DNA of 64,000 bases from Desertivirga xinjiangensis (GCF_024436435.1 NZ_JAFMZP010000001.1:992001-1056000); one strand, 5' to 3'. Positions 56,372 to 63,472 are shown, counted from the stretch's first letter. Notes: generated from the letters alone by a model not told the origin. Numbers and translations are program-made.

Positions 56372-56923
56372 TTATCTTTTATCTTCTGATAATTCTAGCA
56401 TTGCTCTGGCTACACTGGCAGTGGTCACATCATAGTCTTCATGTCCATATCCATGTTTTTCATTCAATTGATAGAACTCACGGTATATATCAAATGCATT
56501 CTGAGAACTTGCAACCCAATCGACAATAATATCCAAGATTTCGTTCATTACAGGCTGGTAGGTCATTCTTCCATCTGATTTACGGATACCATTGTTGTCT
56601 GATTTTTTCTTGCCAAGATTTAAGAAAATATTCTTTTCGTCATAGATAATATCTCTTACTTCTTTAAACTCTCTACCTTTAGGCAAGTAGTTCATCAGTA
56701 GTCTTCTAATCCCTTGATAATATATGTTATATTTTTCTTCCGGATTTTCAAATTCTTTACCAATTAGCTGCTTTAATTCATCAATCTCTTCCAAATTACC
56801 TGTTTGAGAATTAATGGAAAGCTGCTTTCCTACTTTTTCATTTGCCTTTTGTAAAAGTTCCATTCTTTCACGATCGGCCTCAGATAGTCCCTCCTGCTTT
56901 TTTATTTCTTTATCTTCTTTCAT
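56372..56923 (-). CDS. Small charged protein, partner of the HTH-ImmA gene
   Basis: The 183-residue cytosolic product is rich in Lys and Glu, with a probable coiled N-terminus (KEDKEIKKQEGLSEADRERM). I do not recognise it. It begins 9 bases after the stop of the HTH-ImmA gene, so the two are one operon. It may be the partner (toxin, antitoxin or protease target) in a two-gene module. The module lies between rtcB and the TROVE gene, on the opposite strand to both. Confidence 0.75.
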   Translation of the reverse strand: MKEDKEIKKQEGLSEADRERMELLQKANEKVGKQLSINSQTGNLEEIDELKQLIGKEFENPEEKYNIYYQGIRRLLMNYLPKGREFKEVRDIIYDEKNIFLNLGKKKSDNNGIRKSDGRMTYQPVMNEILDIIVDWVASSQNAFDIYREFYQLNEKHGYGHEDYDVTTASVARAMLELSEDKR

Positions 56924-56932
56924 ATTTAATAA

Positions 56933-58126
56933 TTATTTGATCTCTAAAATTGTCTTGATCTTTTCGCTAGCTTCCTTAATACTAGCGTCATGCCAACTAA
57001 TAGGATTTAACTTTTTGATTGCATCTTGATAACTAGGATAAAACTCCCTGCCTAACGCATGATAGTTTTTCCCGTAAAGGTTCTCTTGATACCAGGCATT
57101 AAAAGAATAGACCATCGAGCGGTGTACTTCGTTCTCTTTTGCAAATTTGGAAACGATAAAGGCATTGCTAATGTATTTCTTAATAAACTGAAATTTCTCT
57201 ACGGGCATAAAAAAATCTCTTGCAAATGCATCAGCCTTCTCTTCAATCAGAAACAGGTCAGTATCGCCTGTTAAATGAAAGTTATTTGTTGCTATTGTAT
57301 CAAAGTCAAACAAAACATGATGTAGTTCATGCAGGAGAGTGAACCATAAAGTGGGATATTTCTTATTGAAATCAGTAATAACAATACAAGGCTTATTATT
57401 GATTATAAACGTTGCTCCCCGTACTTGTGTCGTGGAAAGGTAATCTTGAAATATTACGGTAACTCCAATGTTATAAAGCGCCTTACATACCGTAAAAAGA
57501 CCGTTGTTTTCGTCCTGCGAGTAAGGTTTGATCTTTACAATAATTTCTTTAAGGCGCACCCTATCATACTCGTTTGGATTATTGATTATTCTAAAAGTTT
57601 GATATGCAGACTTAACCCAAAAATCTTTCATCTTTTCAGAAAAATTTCTTTTGGTACGACTATAAAGAGGTTGCTCTAATTCTTGTTCAAAGTCTTGGAT
57701 GCTTTCATAGCCGAAAAAGTCAAGTACCCTTTTAACAAGATTGTCTGTATCATCATCAGTGTCAAAAAATCCTAGTGCAGTAAGCGTTTTAACATCAAAG
57801 TTTCTTAAAAGAAATGCAGTCTTTCTTGCACTATCAATTGATGCTATGTTTTCCTCGCTTTGGTTTTTTAGCACAACAGAAATTAGTTTGCTAATCTCAA
57901 TACCCAGGAATTCAGCAATCTTTACAACATGGATAAGGTTAGGCTGTTTAGCTGTTCCGGTTATTATCTGCTCGAAAACATCTTTATCGATCTTCAGTAA
58001 TTTTAATGCCTTGGTCTTTGTTAGATTATATTCAAAAAGCTTTTCTTCAAATGCAGCCTTTAAATCAATGTCAGTTTGTTTATTGAAAATTTCATTAAGT
58101 AATTTGTTTACATCAAATCTTTCCAT
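56933..58126 (-). CDS. HTH plus ImmA/IrrE-type zinc peptidase protein
   Basis: The 397-residue product has a Xre-like helix-turn-helix (about residues 30-75, LTKTKALKLLKIDKDVFEQI) and an ImmA/IrrE metallopeptidase domain with the zinc motif WFTLLHELHHVLFDF (near residue 264) and downstream Glu in EEKADAFARDFFMP. Such proteins cleave repressors or act in toxin-antitoxin pairs (for example RosmerTA-like modules). It is the first gene of an operon with the 183-residue gene. Two GGGTAATTACCC-type palindromes flank its promoter, indicating autorepression. Confidence 0.88.
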   Translation of the reverse strand: MERFDVNKLLNEIFNKQTDIDLKAAFEEKLFEYNLTKTKALKLLKIDKDVFEQIITGTAKQPNLIHVVKIAEFLGIEISKLISVVLKNQSEENIASIDSARKTAFLLRNFDVKTLTALGFFDTDDDTDNLVKRVLDFFGYESIQDFEQELEQPLYSRTKRNFSEKMKDFWVKSAYQTFRIINNPNEYDRVRLKEIIVKIKPYSQDENNGLFTVCKALYNIGVTVIFQDYLSTTQVRGATFIINNKPCIVITDFNKKYPTLWFTLLHELHHVLFDFDTIATNNFHLTGDTDLFLIEEKADAFARDFFMPVEKFQFIKKYISNAFIVSKFAKENEVHRSMVYSFNAWYQENLYGKNYHALGREFYPSYQDAIKKLNPISWHDASIKEASEKIKTILEIK

Positions 58127-58132
58127 GAGTGC

Positions 58133-58196
58133 GGGTAATTACCCTCAAATTTAGGCTAAGTATTGGAAGAATCAAAATAATAAGGGGGAATTACCC
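58133..58196 (-). promoter_or_regulatory. Twin-palindrome operator and promoter of the HTH-ImmA operon
   Basis: GGGTAATTACCC at 58133-58144 is a perfect palindrome; GGGGAATTACCC at 58185-58196 is a near copy, 52 bp away (about five turns). The minus-strand -7 box TAAATTTG lies at 58146-58153, directly beside the first. The layout fits autorepression with looping. Confidence 0.75.
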
Positions 58197-58346
58197 TTTT
58201 TTTTATATCGGTCATATAACTGAAAAAACTAATGGATCATAGAACAGAAGAACCTGTATGTTGCTATTAAAATTCCATTCCCTAACCCGTGCTAGAATAA
58301 AGCCTGATTTTTCCTAGCGAACACAAATCGCCAAAAAGTAAAATAA

Positions 58347-58372
58347 TTTTCACTACGCAAAAAGACTGCGCA
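58347..58372 (+). promoter_or_regulatory. Shared 26-bp regulatory element, TROVE copy
   Basis: TTTTCACTACGCAAAAAG followed by ACTGCGCA, 25 of 26 bases identical to the rtcB copy. It ends 11 bases before TCTTTGTATCA, and the gene starts at 58419 after a strong AAAGGAGG ribosome-binding site. Confidence 0.8.
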
Positions 58373-58418
58373 CTGCCTCCCAATCTTTGTATCAACAAAA
58401 CAAAAAAGGAGGTTAAAA

Positions 58419-59999
58419 ATGAAATTCAACCTGTTAAGCAAATTCAAAAATCAGACCGTTAACTACGAAGGAGCAAAAGCATTTATGCTAAGTCCCGAAA
58501 TGGAGTTATATACCGCCGTAGTAACCTGGAGCTTAAACGATTCCTTTTATGAGAAAAACCAGGAGCGCTTAAACCGTTTGCAGATATTAGTAGCAGCTTG
58601 CGATCCAATATTTGTAGCTAAACTGGCAGTATATGCCCGTACTAAAATGTATATGCGTTCAGTCCCACTGGTATTAGTAACCGAACTGGCTAAACAGCAC
58701 TCTGGCGATGATTTGGTTGCTCGGGCTACAAAAGGCGTGGTTAACCGTGCAGACGAGATCACGGAGTTATTGGCTTGCTATGAGTTGTTGAATGAACGAA
58801 CCGGCACTAAAAAGCTGAATCGCTTATCCAAGCAATTGCAAAAAGGTTTATCAGCAAGCTTTAATCGTTTCGACGAGTACCAGTTTGCCAAATACAACCG
58901 GGATGGTCAAATTAAATTACGTGATGCGTTGTTCCTGGTTCACCCACAGGCGAAAGATAATGCACAGCAGGAGCTGTTTAACAAAATAGCGAAAGGCACT
59001 TTGCAAACACCTTATACCTGGGAAACTGAGTTGTCGGCATTAGGCCAGCTGAATTACGATAGCGATGAAGCCAAAGCTGTGGCATTTCGTGCCAAGTGGG
59101 AAGAGCTGATTGATAGCGGCAAGTTGGGTTACATGGCGTTATTGCGGAATCTGCGGAACATACAGGAAGCAGGCGTGAGCTATGCACATTTTGAAAAGAT
59201 ATGTGCTCGTTTAGCTGATGCGGATGAAGTTGCTAAAGCAAAGCAGTTTCCCTTCCGTTATTTAGCGGCTTACCGCGAACTGTTGTTGACAGCTGACGAA
59301 TCACTAGTAAGAGGTTTAACCAGAAAATTTAGCGCCTTTTTATCGGGAAACAAAGGTTATACCGGCAGTTTGTTAGATGCATTGGAGAAAGCAGTACAGG
59401 CAAGTGCCGTTAACATACAAGGTTTCGGTTACGAAACACGTGTACTATTGGCTTGCGACGTTTCCGGCTCTATGCAAACACCTGTTTCGGCAAAATCGAA
59501 AGTGTTATTATACGATGTAGGTTTGATGCTGGCTATGCTGTTACAAAGCCGGTGCAAAAATGTAGAGGTGGGTATGTTTGGCGATACCTGGAAAACTATC
59601 ACGGTGCCTCGTAACAACATTTTAAATAACGTTCAGGAGTTTTATCGCCGCGAAGGTGAGGTTGGGTATGCTACTAACGGCCATCTGGTAATACAAGATC
59701 TCTTATCCCGAAGGGTAAAAATGGATAAGGTGTTTTTGTTTACTGATATGCAATTGTATAATAGCAAAGGCAGTGGTTCTGCAAGCATCCAGTTTTACTG
59801 GGACCGTTACAAGCGGGAGGTTGCACCAAATGCAAAGTTATACCTGTTCGACTTAAAAGGTTACGGACAAGCACCATTGCAAGTAATGCGCAACGATGTG
59901 TTTCTGGTAGCTGGCTGGAGCGATAAAGTTTTCGTTGTTTTAGCTGCACTGGAAAACGGAGGTTCAGCATTGGATGCTATCAACAACATAGAGTTATAA
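58419..59999 (+). CDS. rsr: TROVE-domain Ro60-like protein (Rsr)
   Basis: The 526-residue product has the two-part Ro architecture: an N-terminal ring of helical repeats (about residues 20-330, AKAFMLSPEMELYTAVVTWS; VLVTELAKQHSGDDLVARA) and a C-terminal von Willebrand A domain with a MIDAS site ACDVSGSMQTP (near residue 344) and FTDMQLYNS. In bacteria Ro-like proteins bind Y RNAs on the ring and team with nucleases such as PNPase in RNA decay and stress response. The four Y-like RNAs starting 46 bases after the stop are its probable ligands. It shares a control element with rtcB. Confidence 0.93.
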   Translation: MKFNLLSKFKNQTVNYEGAKAFMLSPEMELYTAVVTWSLNDSFYEKNQERLNRLQILVAACDPIFVAKLAVYARTKMYMRSVPLVLVTELAKQHSGDDLVARATKGVVNRADEITELLACYELLNERTGTKKLNRLSKQLQKGLSASFNRFDEYQFAKYNRDGQIKLRDALFLVHPQAKDNAQQELFNKIAKGTLQTPYTWETELSALGQLNYDSDEAKAVAFRAKWEELIDSGKLGYMALLRNLRNIQEAGVSYAHFEKICARLADADEVAKAKQFPFRYLAAYRELLLTADESLVRGLTRKFSAFLSGNKGYTGSLLDALEKAVQASAVNIQGFGYETRVLLACDVSGSMQTPVSAKSKVLLYDVGLMLAMLLQSRCKNVEVGMFGDTWKTITVPRNNILNNVQEFYRREGEVGYATNGHLVIQDLLSRRVKMDKVFLFTDMQLYNSKGSGSASIQFYWDRYKREVAPNAKLYLFDLKGYGQAPLQVMRNDVFLVAGWSDKVFVVLAALENGGSALDAINNIEL

Positions 60000-60002
60000 A
60001 TA

Positions 60003-60027
60003 GTACGGGGATGCTAATGCCCCATAC
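60003..60027 (+). other. Small hairpin between the TROVE gene and the RNA array
   Basis: GTAcGGGG at 60003-60010 pairs with CCCCaTAC at 60020-60027 with one mismatch. It directly follows the stop codon and is not followed by a T-run, so it may be a processing or stability element. Confidence 0.4.
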
Positions 60028-60045
60028 TTTAAAAGATATTTAAAA

Positions 60046-60172
60046 AATAAGGATGCCGTAGAAACGGGTTACTTCGCTGCATGAAGGGGGAGGGCAGTGT
60101 GATGCAAATCATGCTGAGGGTTCGAGTCCCTATAGCGAGCCCCCGTCCCGCGTTCGCCTGTTGCTCCTTATT
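60046..60172 (+). ncRNA. Y-like RNA 1, with tRNA-like module
   Basis: AATAAGGA-U-GC at the 5' end pairs with GC-UCCUUAUU at the 3' end, leaving one bulged U. The signature TGCCGT-10-TACTTCG lies at 60054-60076. Inside are a 9-bp helix capped by a GCAA tetraloop (60095-60116), a T-arm AGGG-TTCGAGT-CCCT (60117-60131) and a GGGGG/CCCCC helix (60086-60090 with 60140-60144) that closes both. This makes a tRNA-like three-way junction without a D-arm. About 127 nt. Confidence 0.8.
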
Positions 60173-60175
60173 ATA

Positions 60176-60259
60176 AAGAAGGTGCCGTTAATAAGCCTTA
60201 CTTCGTCCAAAGAATCATTACCGGTCAATGCCGGTGGCTTGTTACTTTTCGCCCTTCTT
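60176..60259 (+). ncRNA. Y-like RNA 2, minimal form without T-loop
   Basis: AAGAAGG-U-GC pairs with GC-CCUUCUU, again with a bulged U. The signature TGCCGT-10-TACTTCG lies at 60183-60205. An inner helix (GTTAATAAGCC with GGCTTGTTAC, one bulge and one wobble) encloses a simple hairpin ACCGG/CCGGT at 60220-60235. There is no tRNA-like T-loop, so it resembles a bare Y module. About 84 nt. It starts 3 bases after RNA 1. Confidence 0.78.
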
Positions 60260-60274
60260 AAAAGAAATTGATAT

Positions 60275-60420
60275 AAGAGGTGTCGTAAATGAGTGTTACT
60301 TCGCAGTTAACGTCCAGGTCGCCGGTTCGAGTCCGGCCATTGGCTTCGGTCAATGTAGCTCAGTTGGTCAGAGCAGGAAACACCGAAAGGTGTGTTTCAC
60401 TTGTTGATTTTTACCCTTTT
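60275..60420 (+). ncRNA. Y-like RNA 3, with circularly permuted tRNA-like body
   Basis: AAGAGG-U-G pairs with C-CCUUUU (one G-U pair), with a bulged U. The signature is TGTCGT-10-TACTTCG at 60281-60303, and an inner helix ATGAGTG/CACTTGT follows. Between the arms are, in order: variable loop AGGTC, T-arm GCCGG-TTCGAGT-CCGGC, a 7-bp acceptor helix sealed by TTCG, then TA and D-arm GCTC-AGTTGGTCA-GAGC with A26, and a GAAA-capped hairpin. The anticodon arm is replaced by the Y stem. About 146 nt. Confidence 0.88.
60316..60375 (+). other. Permuted tRNA-like domain inside Y-like RNA 3
   Basis: In tRNA numbering the order is 44-48, 49-65 (T-arm), 3' acceptor strand, TTCG tetraloop, 5' acceptor strand, 8-9 (TA), 10-25 (D-arm), 26 (A). 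Acceptor CATTGGC (60338-60344) pairs with GTCAATG (60349-60355), 7 bp with one wobble. It is not a functional tRNA: it has no free CCA end and no anticodon. Confidence 0.88.
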
Positions 60421-60428
60421 AATAAGAT

Positions 60429-60529
60429 AATGAGAGATGCCGTAAGTGTGTGATACTTCGTTGGTGAAACCGTGTAAGCGGGCGGTTCGAATCCTGTAAG
60501 ACACACACACTAGCTATTGCTCTTTCATT
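60429..60529 (+). ncRNA. Y-like RNA 4, with partial T-loop
   Basis: AATGAGAGA-U-GC pairs with GC-UCUUUCAUU over 11 bp, with the same bulged U. The signature TGCCGT-10-TACTTCG lies at 60438-60460. An inner helix GTGTGTG pairs with CACACAC. The loop holds CCG/CGG and GG-TTCGAAT-CC at 60484-60494, a T-loop match on a short stem. About 101 nt. It starts 8 bases after RNA 3. Confidence 0.78.
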
Positions 60530-60579
60530 TGTAATTAGTATACTTATGTGGTTTATTATTCTAACACAGTTCCTAACAT

Positions 60580-61362
60580 CTACTCCATGTTCATTATTTC
60601 GTTAATGAAAAGAGGATTTATTCTTGGCTGGATGATTCTTTTGAAAACCCCCTCATTATTTGCAATACACTCCCAATTGAAATCTTTTCCAGAGCTCAGC
60701 AATTCGTCAGACCAAGGTAGAGTAGTTGATTTAGATAAGCTGCTCCAATCCCAGGGATGATCAATAAATTCACTCAATAATTCCTCAGACCAGACCACAG
60801 AATCGTTATAAGACAGATGTTTAAAGCTTAAATATTGTGAAAACTTCCGAACTATCGAAATGTCTTTTTTTAGGCCGTAATTTGAGTTGAAATATCCCCA
60901 GAAATCCTTATTGTTCTCGATGATGCTTGTTTTTTCTGACAGCAGCTCCTCTGTCCAGGGAAAGGAAGGGTTAGAAGCTATTCCCATTAGTCCAACATAA
61001 ACAGTATTGTAGGAGTAATATGTCCGGAAGAAATACTCAGATAGTGAGGTTCTTAATATTGCCCGCCAGTCAATGTTAGTATTAGTGGAAAGAAATTTCC
61101 ATGCGATCTTATCGTTAAACTCTGTGAGAATCTCTAAAGTTTTCCACTTCCCGTCGGCACGTGCTATGCAACCCCAGCCGTTGTCATAATTTAGGGTCCT
61201 TTGATTTAGCCAATCGGAAAGAACATTCAACATGTTTTTAGTCCAACAAACACCGGGATTGTTAATTAATCTTTCTTTGTCAATTTTTTGTATATATCTG
61301 TCGATGAGGTGTTCATCCCAGCACATTGCTATGTTTTTAGATAAGGCATTAAGCGTCCGCAA
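60580..61362 (-). CDS. Trp-rich repeat protein of unknown function
   Basis: The 260-residue cytosolic product has imperfect repeats of about 25-50 residues, each with a W-[ST]-[DE]-E-L-L-S core: FPWTEELLSEK, VVWSEELLSEF, LPWSDELLSSG, linked by W-x-W-x-x-L or W-x-x-I units (HPWDWSSLSK; FNWECIAN). I do not know a function for this repeat. The start TTG 61362 is uncertain; ATG 61326 is an alternative. It is convergent with the Y-like RNA array and ends 50 bases after it. Confidence 0.65.
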   Translation of the reverse strand: MRTLNALSKNIAMCWDEHLIDRYIQKIDKERLINNPGVCWTKNMLNVLSDWLNQRTLNYDNGWGCIARADGKWKTLEILTEFNDKIAWKFLSTNTNIDWRAILRTSLSEYFFRTYYSYNTVYVGLMGIASNPSFPWTEELLSEKTSIIENNKDFWGYFNSNYGLKKDISIVRKFSQYLSFKHLSYNDSVVWSEELLSEFIDHPWDWSSLSKSTTLPWSDELLSSGKDFNWECIANNEGVFKRIIQPRINPLFINEIMNME

Positions 61363-61403
61363 CTACTTATCTGGGTTTGTTTCTAACACTTAATTTAAAA
61401 ATT

Positions 61404-61787
61404 ATGACAACGATACTTTTAAAGAAGTGGCTTAAGTGGCCACATATTCCGAGGGTTATCTTTAATCGGGAACTGGTTAATCTTCTTCTTTGGTTACTGA
61501 TGTTCCTGCTGTTTCCAGGAGCGATTCGGCTATTTGATAGCTCGGCAGCACTTTTTGATGCGGGTGTACTGAGTGCCATTATCCTGGCTTCACTGGCGGT
61601 GTTTTTCTTCCAGTTTATGACCTGGTGGATCATTCGAACCATCTGGCCGATAATGGCAGAGTATTCTGAATTCGGTTTTGAGCAAACTTTTAATCAATTA
61701 CTACCATGGCAAAAGTTAATGATATTCTTAAGTTTCTACTTGTTGCTGCTTTTTGCGTTTGTGTTTACACTGGCAGCGCTGATGTAA
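61404..61787 (+). CDS. Small integral membrane protein
   Basis: ATG 61404 gives 127 residues with three hydrophobic segments (LVNLLLWLLMFLLFPGAI; SAIILASLAVFFFQF; LMIFLSFYLLLLFAFVFTLA) and a cytosolic charged start (LLKKWLKWPHIPR). I cannot name a family. It probably belongs to the small cluster with the CHAP peptidase and lipoprotein that follow. Its last 80 bases may overlap an alternative start (61706) of the peptidase region. Confidence 0.65.
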   Translation: MTTILLKKWLKWPHIPRVIFNRELVNLLLWLLMFLLFPGAIRLFDSSAALFDAGVLSAIILASLAVFFFQFMTWWIIRTIWPIMAEYSEFGFEQTFNQLLPWQKLMIFLSFYLLLLFAFVFTLAALM

Positions 61788-62331
61788 CCACAGCCTTGCC
61801 TACAGCGGCCAATGTTAGTGTTGCTGTTGTTAGAAGCGACAAAAATACGAAGTCTTTGCGCCTCCTCCTCCAAAAGATTACAGTACAGAAGTGGGGGTAA
61901 GAGAGAAAACTGGGAGGAATGATGGTACAAGGGTAGAAACCTACCTTCGCTATGTTCATCTTAAAGCTTCAAATCCCTGGTGCGCGGCGTTTGTATGTTG
62001 GGCTCTGGGGCAGGCAGGCATCGCTAACCCCAGAAGTGCCTGGTCACCTGACCTTTTCCAAAATTCAAACTTGATCTGGCAACGCAGCCGGGGTTTATTG
62101 AAAGAGGGGCAGGTTCCGGAGATCGGAGATGTGTTTGGCATTTCGTTCCCTGACAAGGGAAGAATTGCCCATGTTGGTTTCATAGATCAGTGGTCGGATA
62201 AATATGTTGTTTCGGTCCAGGGAAATACCAATATTTCTGGCAGTATTGAAGGTGATGGGGTGCATCGAAGGCGAAGGATGACCAGCTCGATTTACAAAGT
62301 TTCAGATTACATAGGAGGGAAGGAGTTATGA
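61706..62331 (+). pseudogene. CHAP-type cysteine peptidase, 5' end out of frame
   Basis: The catalytic part (from GTG 61891, 146 residues) has NPWCAAFVCWALGQAG (nucleophile Cys), RIAHVGFIDQWSDKY (His) and VSVQGNTN (Asn), the triad of CHAP/NlpC-like peptidoglycan hydrolases. The frame is open upstream to a stop at 61831 and encodes a plausible KYEVFAPPPPKDYSTEVGVR without any ATG. A signal-like start (KFLLVAAFCVCVYTGSADV) lies in another frame from ATG 61706. One extra A in the A5 run at 61841-61845 would join them as SDKKYEVFAPPPP. ATG 61813 in the third frame is another possible start. Decay or a sequencing error is possible. Confidence 0.62.
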
Positions 62332-62808
62332 AAACTTTAATCTTTTCTGTGATTATTGTGCTTGTTCCTGGATGCTCGGTGGTAAAAAGTCGGTCGCTAA
62401 TTAAAAGCAGACAGCAGTTTTGTTCAGCGGGAAGATCTGGAAAGGTCGGTGTCGTTAAAGGAAAGAACAGACAGTGATATACAGTTGATATATGCCGATT
62501 CGGGCAAACACACTTACCAGGTTCAGATAAGTCCAGATGGTGAGTTTCCTTTCTCTCTGGCTACGGGATTTAGTGGTAAGGCGAAAATCGTGAGGATTTC
62601 TGGCAATGGAGGAGTTTGGCACCAGGGGATTGCTTCTCTATCAGCGCACAAGTCTGTGAAAATTGACTCTGCTGGTAAAAAGGAGACAAAAACAAGCGTG
62701 GCTGTAAGTGACATCCACAGCGCTGTTAAAGATCAAAAAGAACGTGAAATGGCATATGTGGATTTGGGTCGGGGCTGCAATAACTGTTTTTACTTGGTTG
62801 TTTTTTAG
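62328..62808 (+). pseudogene. Lipoprotein gene with a frameshift
   Basis: ATG 62328 overlaps the peptidase stop (ATGA) and follows the very strong AGGAGGGAAGGAG. It encodes a lipoprotein signal (SVIIVLVPGCSVVKSRS). That frame stops early, while the +1 frame continues as ADSSFVQREDLERSVSLKER and about 120 residues more to 62808. Removing one A from the AAAA run at 62403-62406 restores one reading frame of about 160 residues. The mature part (QLIYADSGKHTYQVQISPDG) is unrecognised. It is translationally coupled to the peptidase gene and may act with it at the envelope. Confidence 0.7.
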
Positions 62809-62825
62809 GGGCCGCATGCGCCCCT
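62807..62825 (+). terminator. Short terminator after the lipoprotein gene
   Basis: AGGGGC pairs with GCCCCT across a 7-base loop, right at the stop codon, flanked by T-runs. Confidence 0.55.
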
Positions 62826-62842
62826 AATTTCACCGGGAATTT

Positions 62843-62850
62843 TATATTTG
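62843..62850 (+). promoter_or_regulatory. -7 promoter box of the 192-residue gene
   Basis: TATATTTG is a perfect TAnnTTTG box, 43 bases before the start at 62894. Confidence 0.6.
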
Positions 62851-62893
62851 TTTACACCATTGATCATTTCAGAACTACACTAGCTGATTTAAA

Positions 62894-63472
62894 ATGAGCG
62901 AAAATGAATTTAATTACCGCCAGCAACTGGTCGAACTATATCACCTGCTTGACGATGCCGCCCTGGACTTTTATAGTTTAGGTTTTTCTATTGGTTTGGA
63001 AGAGGAATGGCAGGACTGGAAAGTAACCCTGAAGGATGGAGACACGCTTCCCATAGACATTGAAATTTTTAAATCCTTAAATCATCGGGCAATACCCGAT
63101 ATTATTAAGATGATTGAGATCCTGGCGGATGCGAGGGAGTCCCTGTCGAACCTGAATAGTCTTTCGGAAGAGGAGCTGGAAGTGAGCGATGACCCAGATT
63201 CTAATAATGTATCCGAGGAAGAACATGATAGATACCTTAAAACTTACCTTGATTATCATAAGGTAGAGATTTTTGGAGATTTAAACCGCGTTTATGAAGC
63301 ACTTTGGGAGCTCGCTTTTTCTACAGAGCCACCCAATGAGTTATACGATGATTTTCATGAAAATTATTACACCGGAGAGCTCCAATTAGCATCCGACGAC
63401 CAAAATGTTCAAGTAGTGTTAGAAGCGCTAAATAAGGTGTTGGTGATAAACAGGGGAACGGATTATGATTGA
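62894..63472 (+). CDS. Acidic cytosolic protein of unknown function
   Basis: The 192-residue product is strongly acidic (runs such as SLSEEELEVSDDPDSNNVSEEE) and mostly helical, with no signal or membrane segment. I do not recognise a family. It has its own promoter box, a plausible ATG start, and is preceded by a terminator, so it is a separate transcript. Acidic proteins of this kind may mimic nucleic acid or act as immunity proteins, but nothing specific supports that here. Confidence 0.65.
   Translation: MSENEFNYRQQLVELYHLLDDAALDFYSLGFSIGLEEEWQDWKVTLKDGDTLPIDIEIFKSLNHRAIPDIIKMIEILADARESLSNLNSLSEEELEVSDDPDSNNVSEEEHDRYLKTYLDYHKVEIFGDLNRVYEALWELAFSTEPPNELYDDFHENYYTGELQLASDDQNVQVVLEALNKVLVINRGTDYD

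Noticed and set aside
60316-60375. A canonical tRNA gene
   Set aside because: T-arm, D-arm and acceptor helix are present, but in permuted order, sealed by UUCG and without an anticodon arm; better explained as part of a Y-like RNA.
60046-60529. CRISPR array
   Set aside because: The four units share short motifs but differ in length and sequence, have paired ends, and no cas genes are near. The pattern is of structured RNAs, not repeats and spacers.
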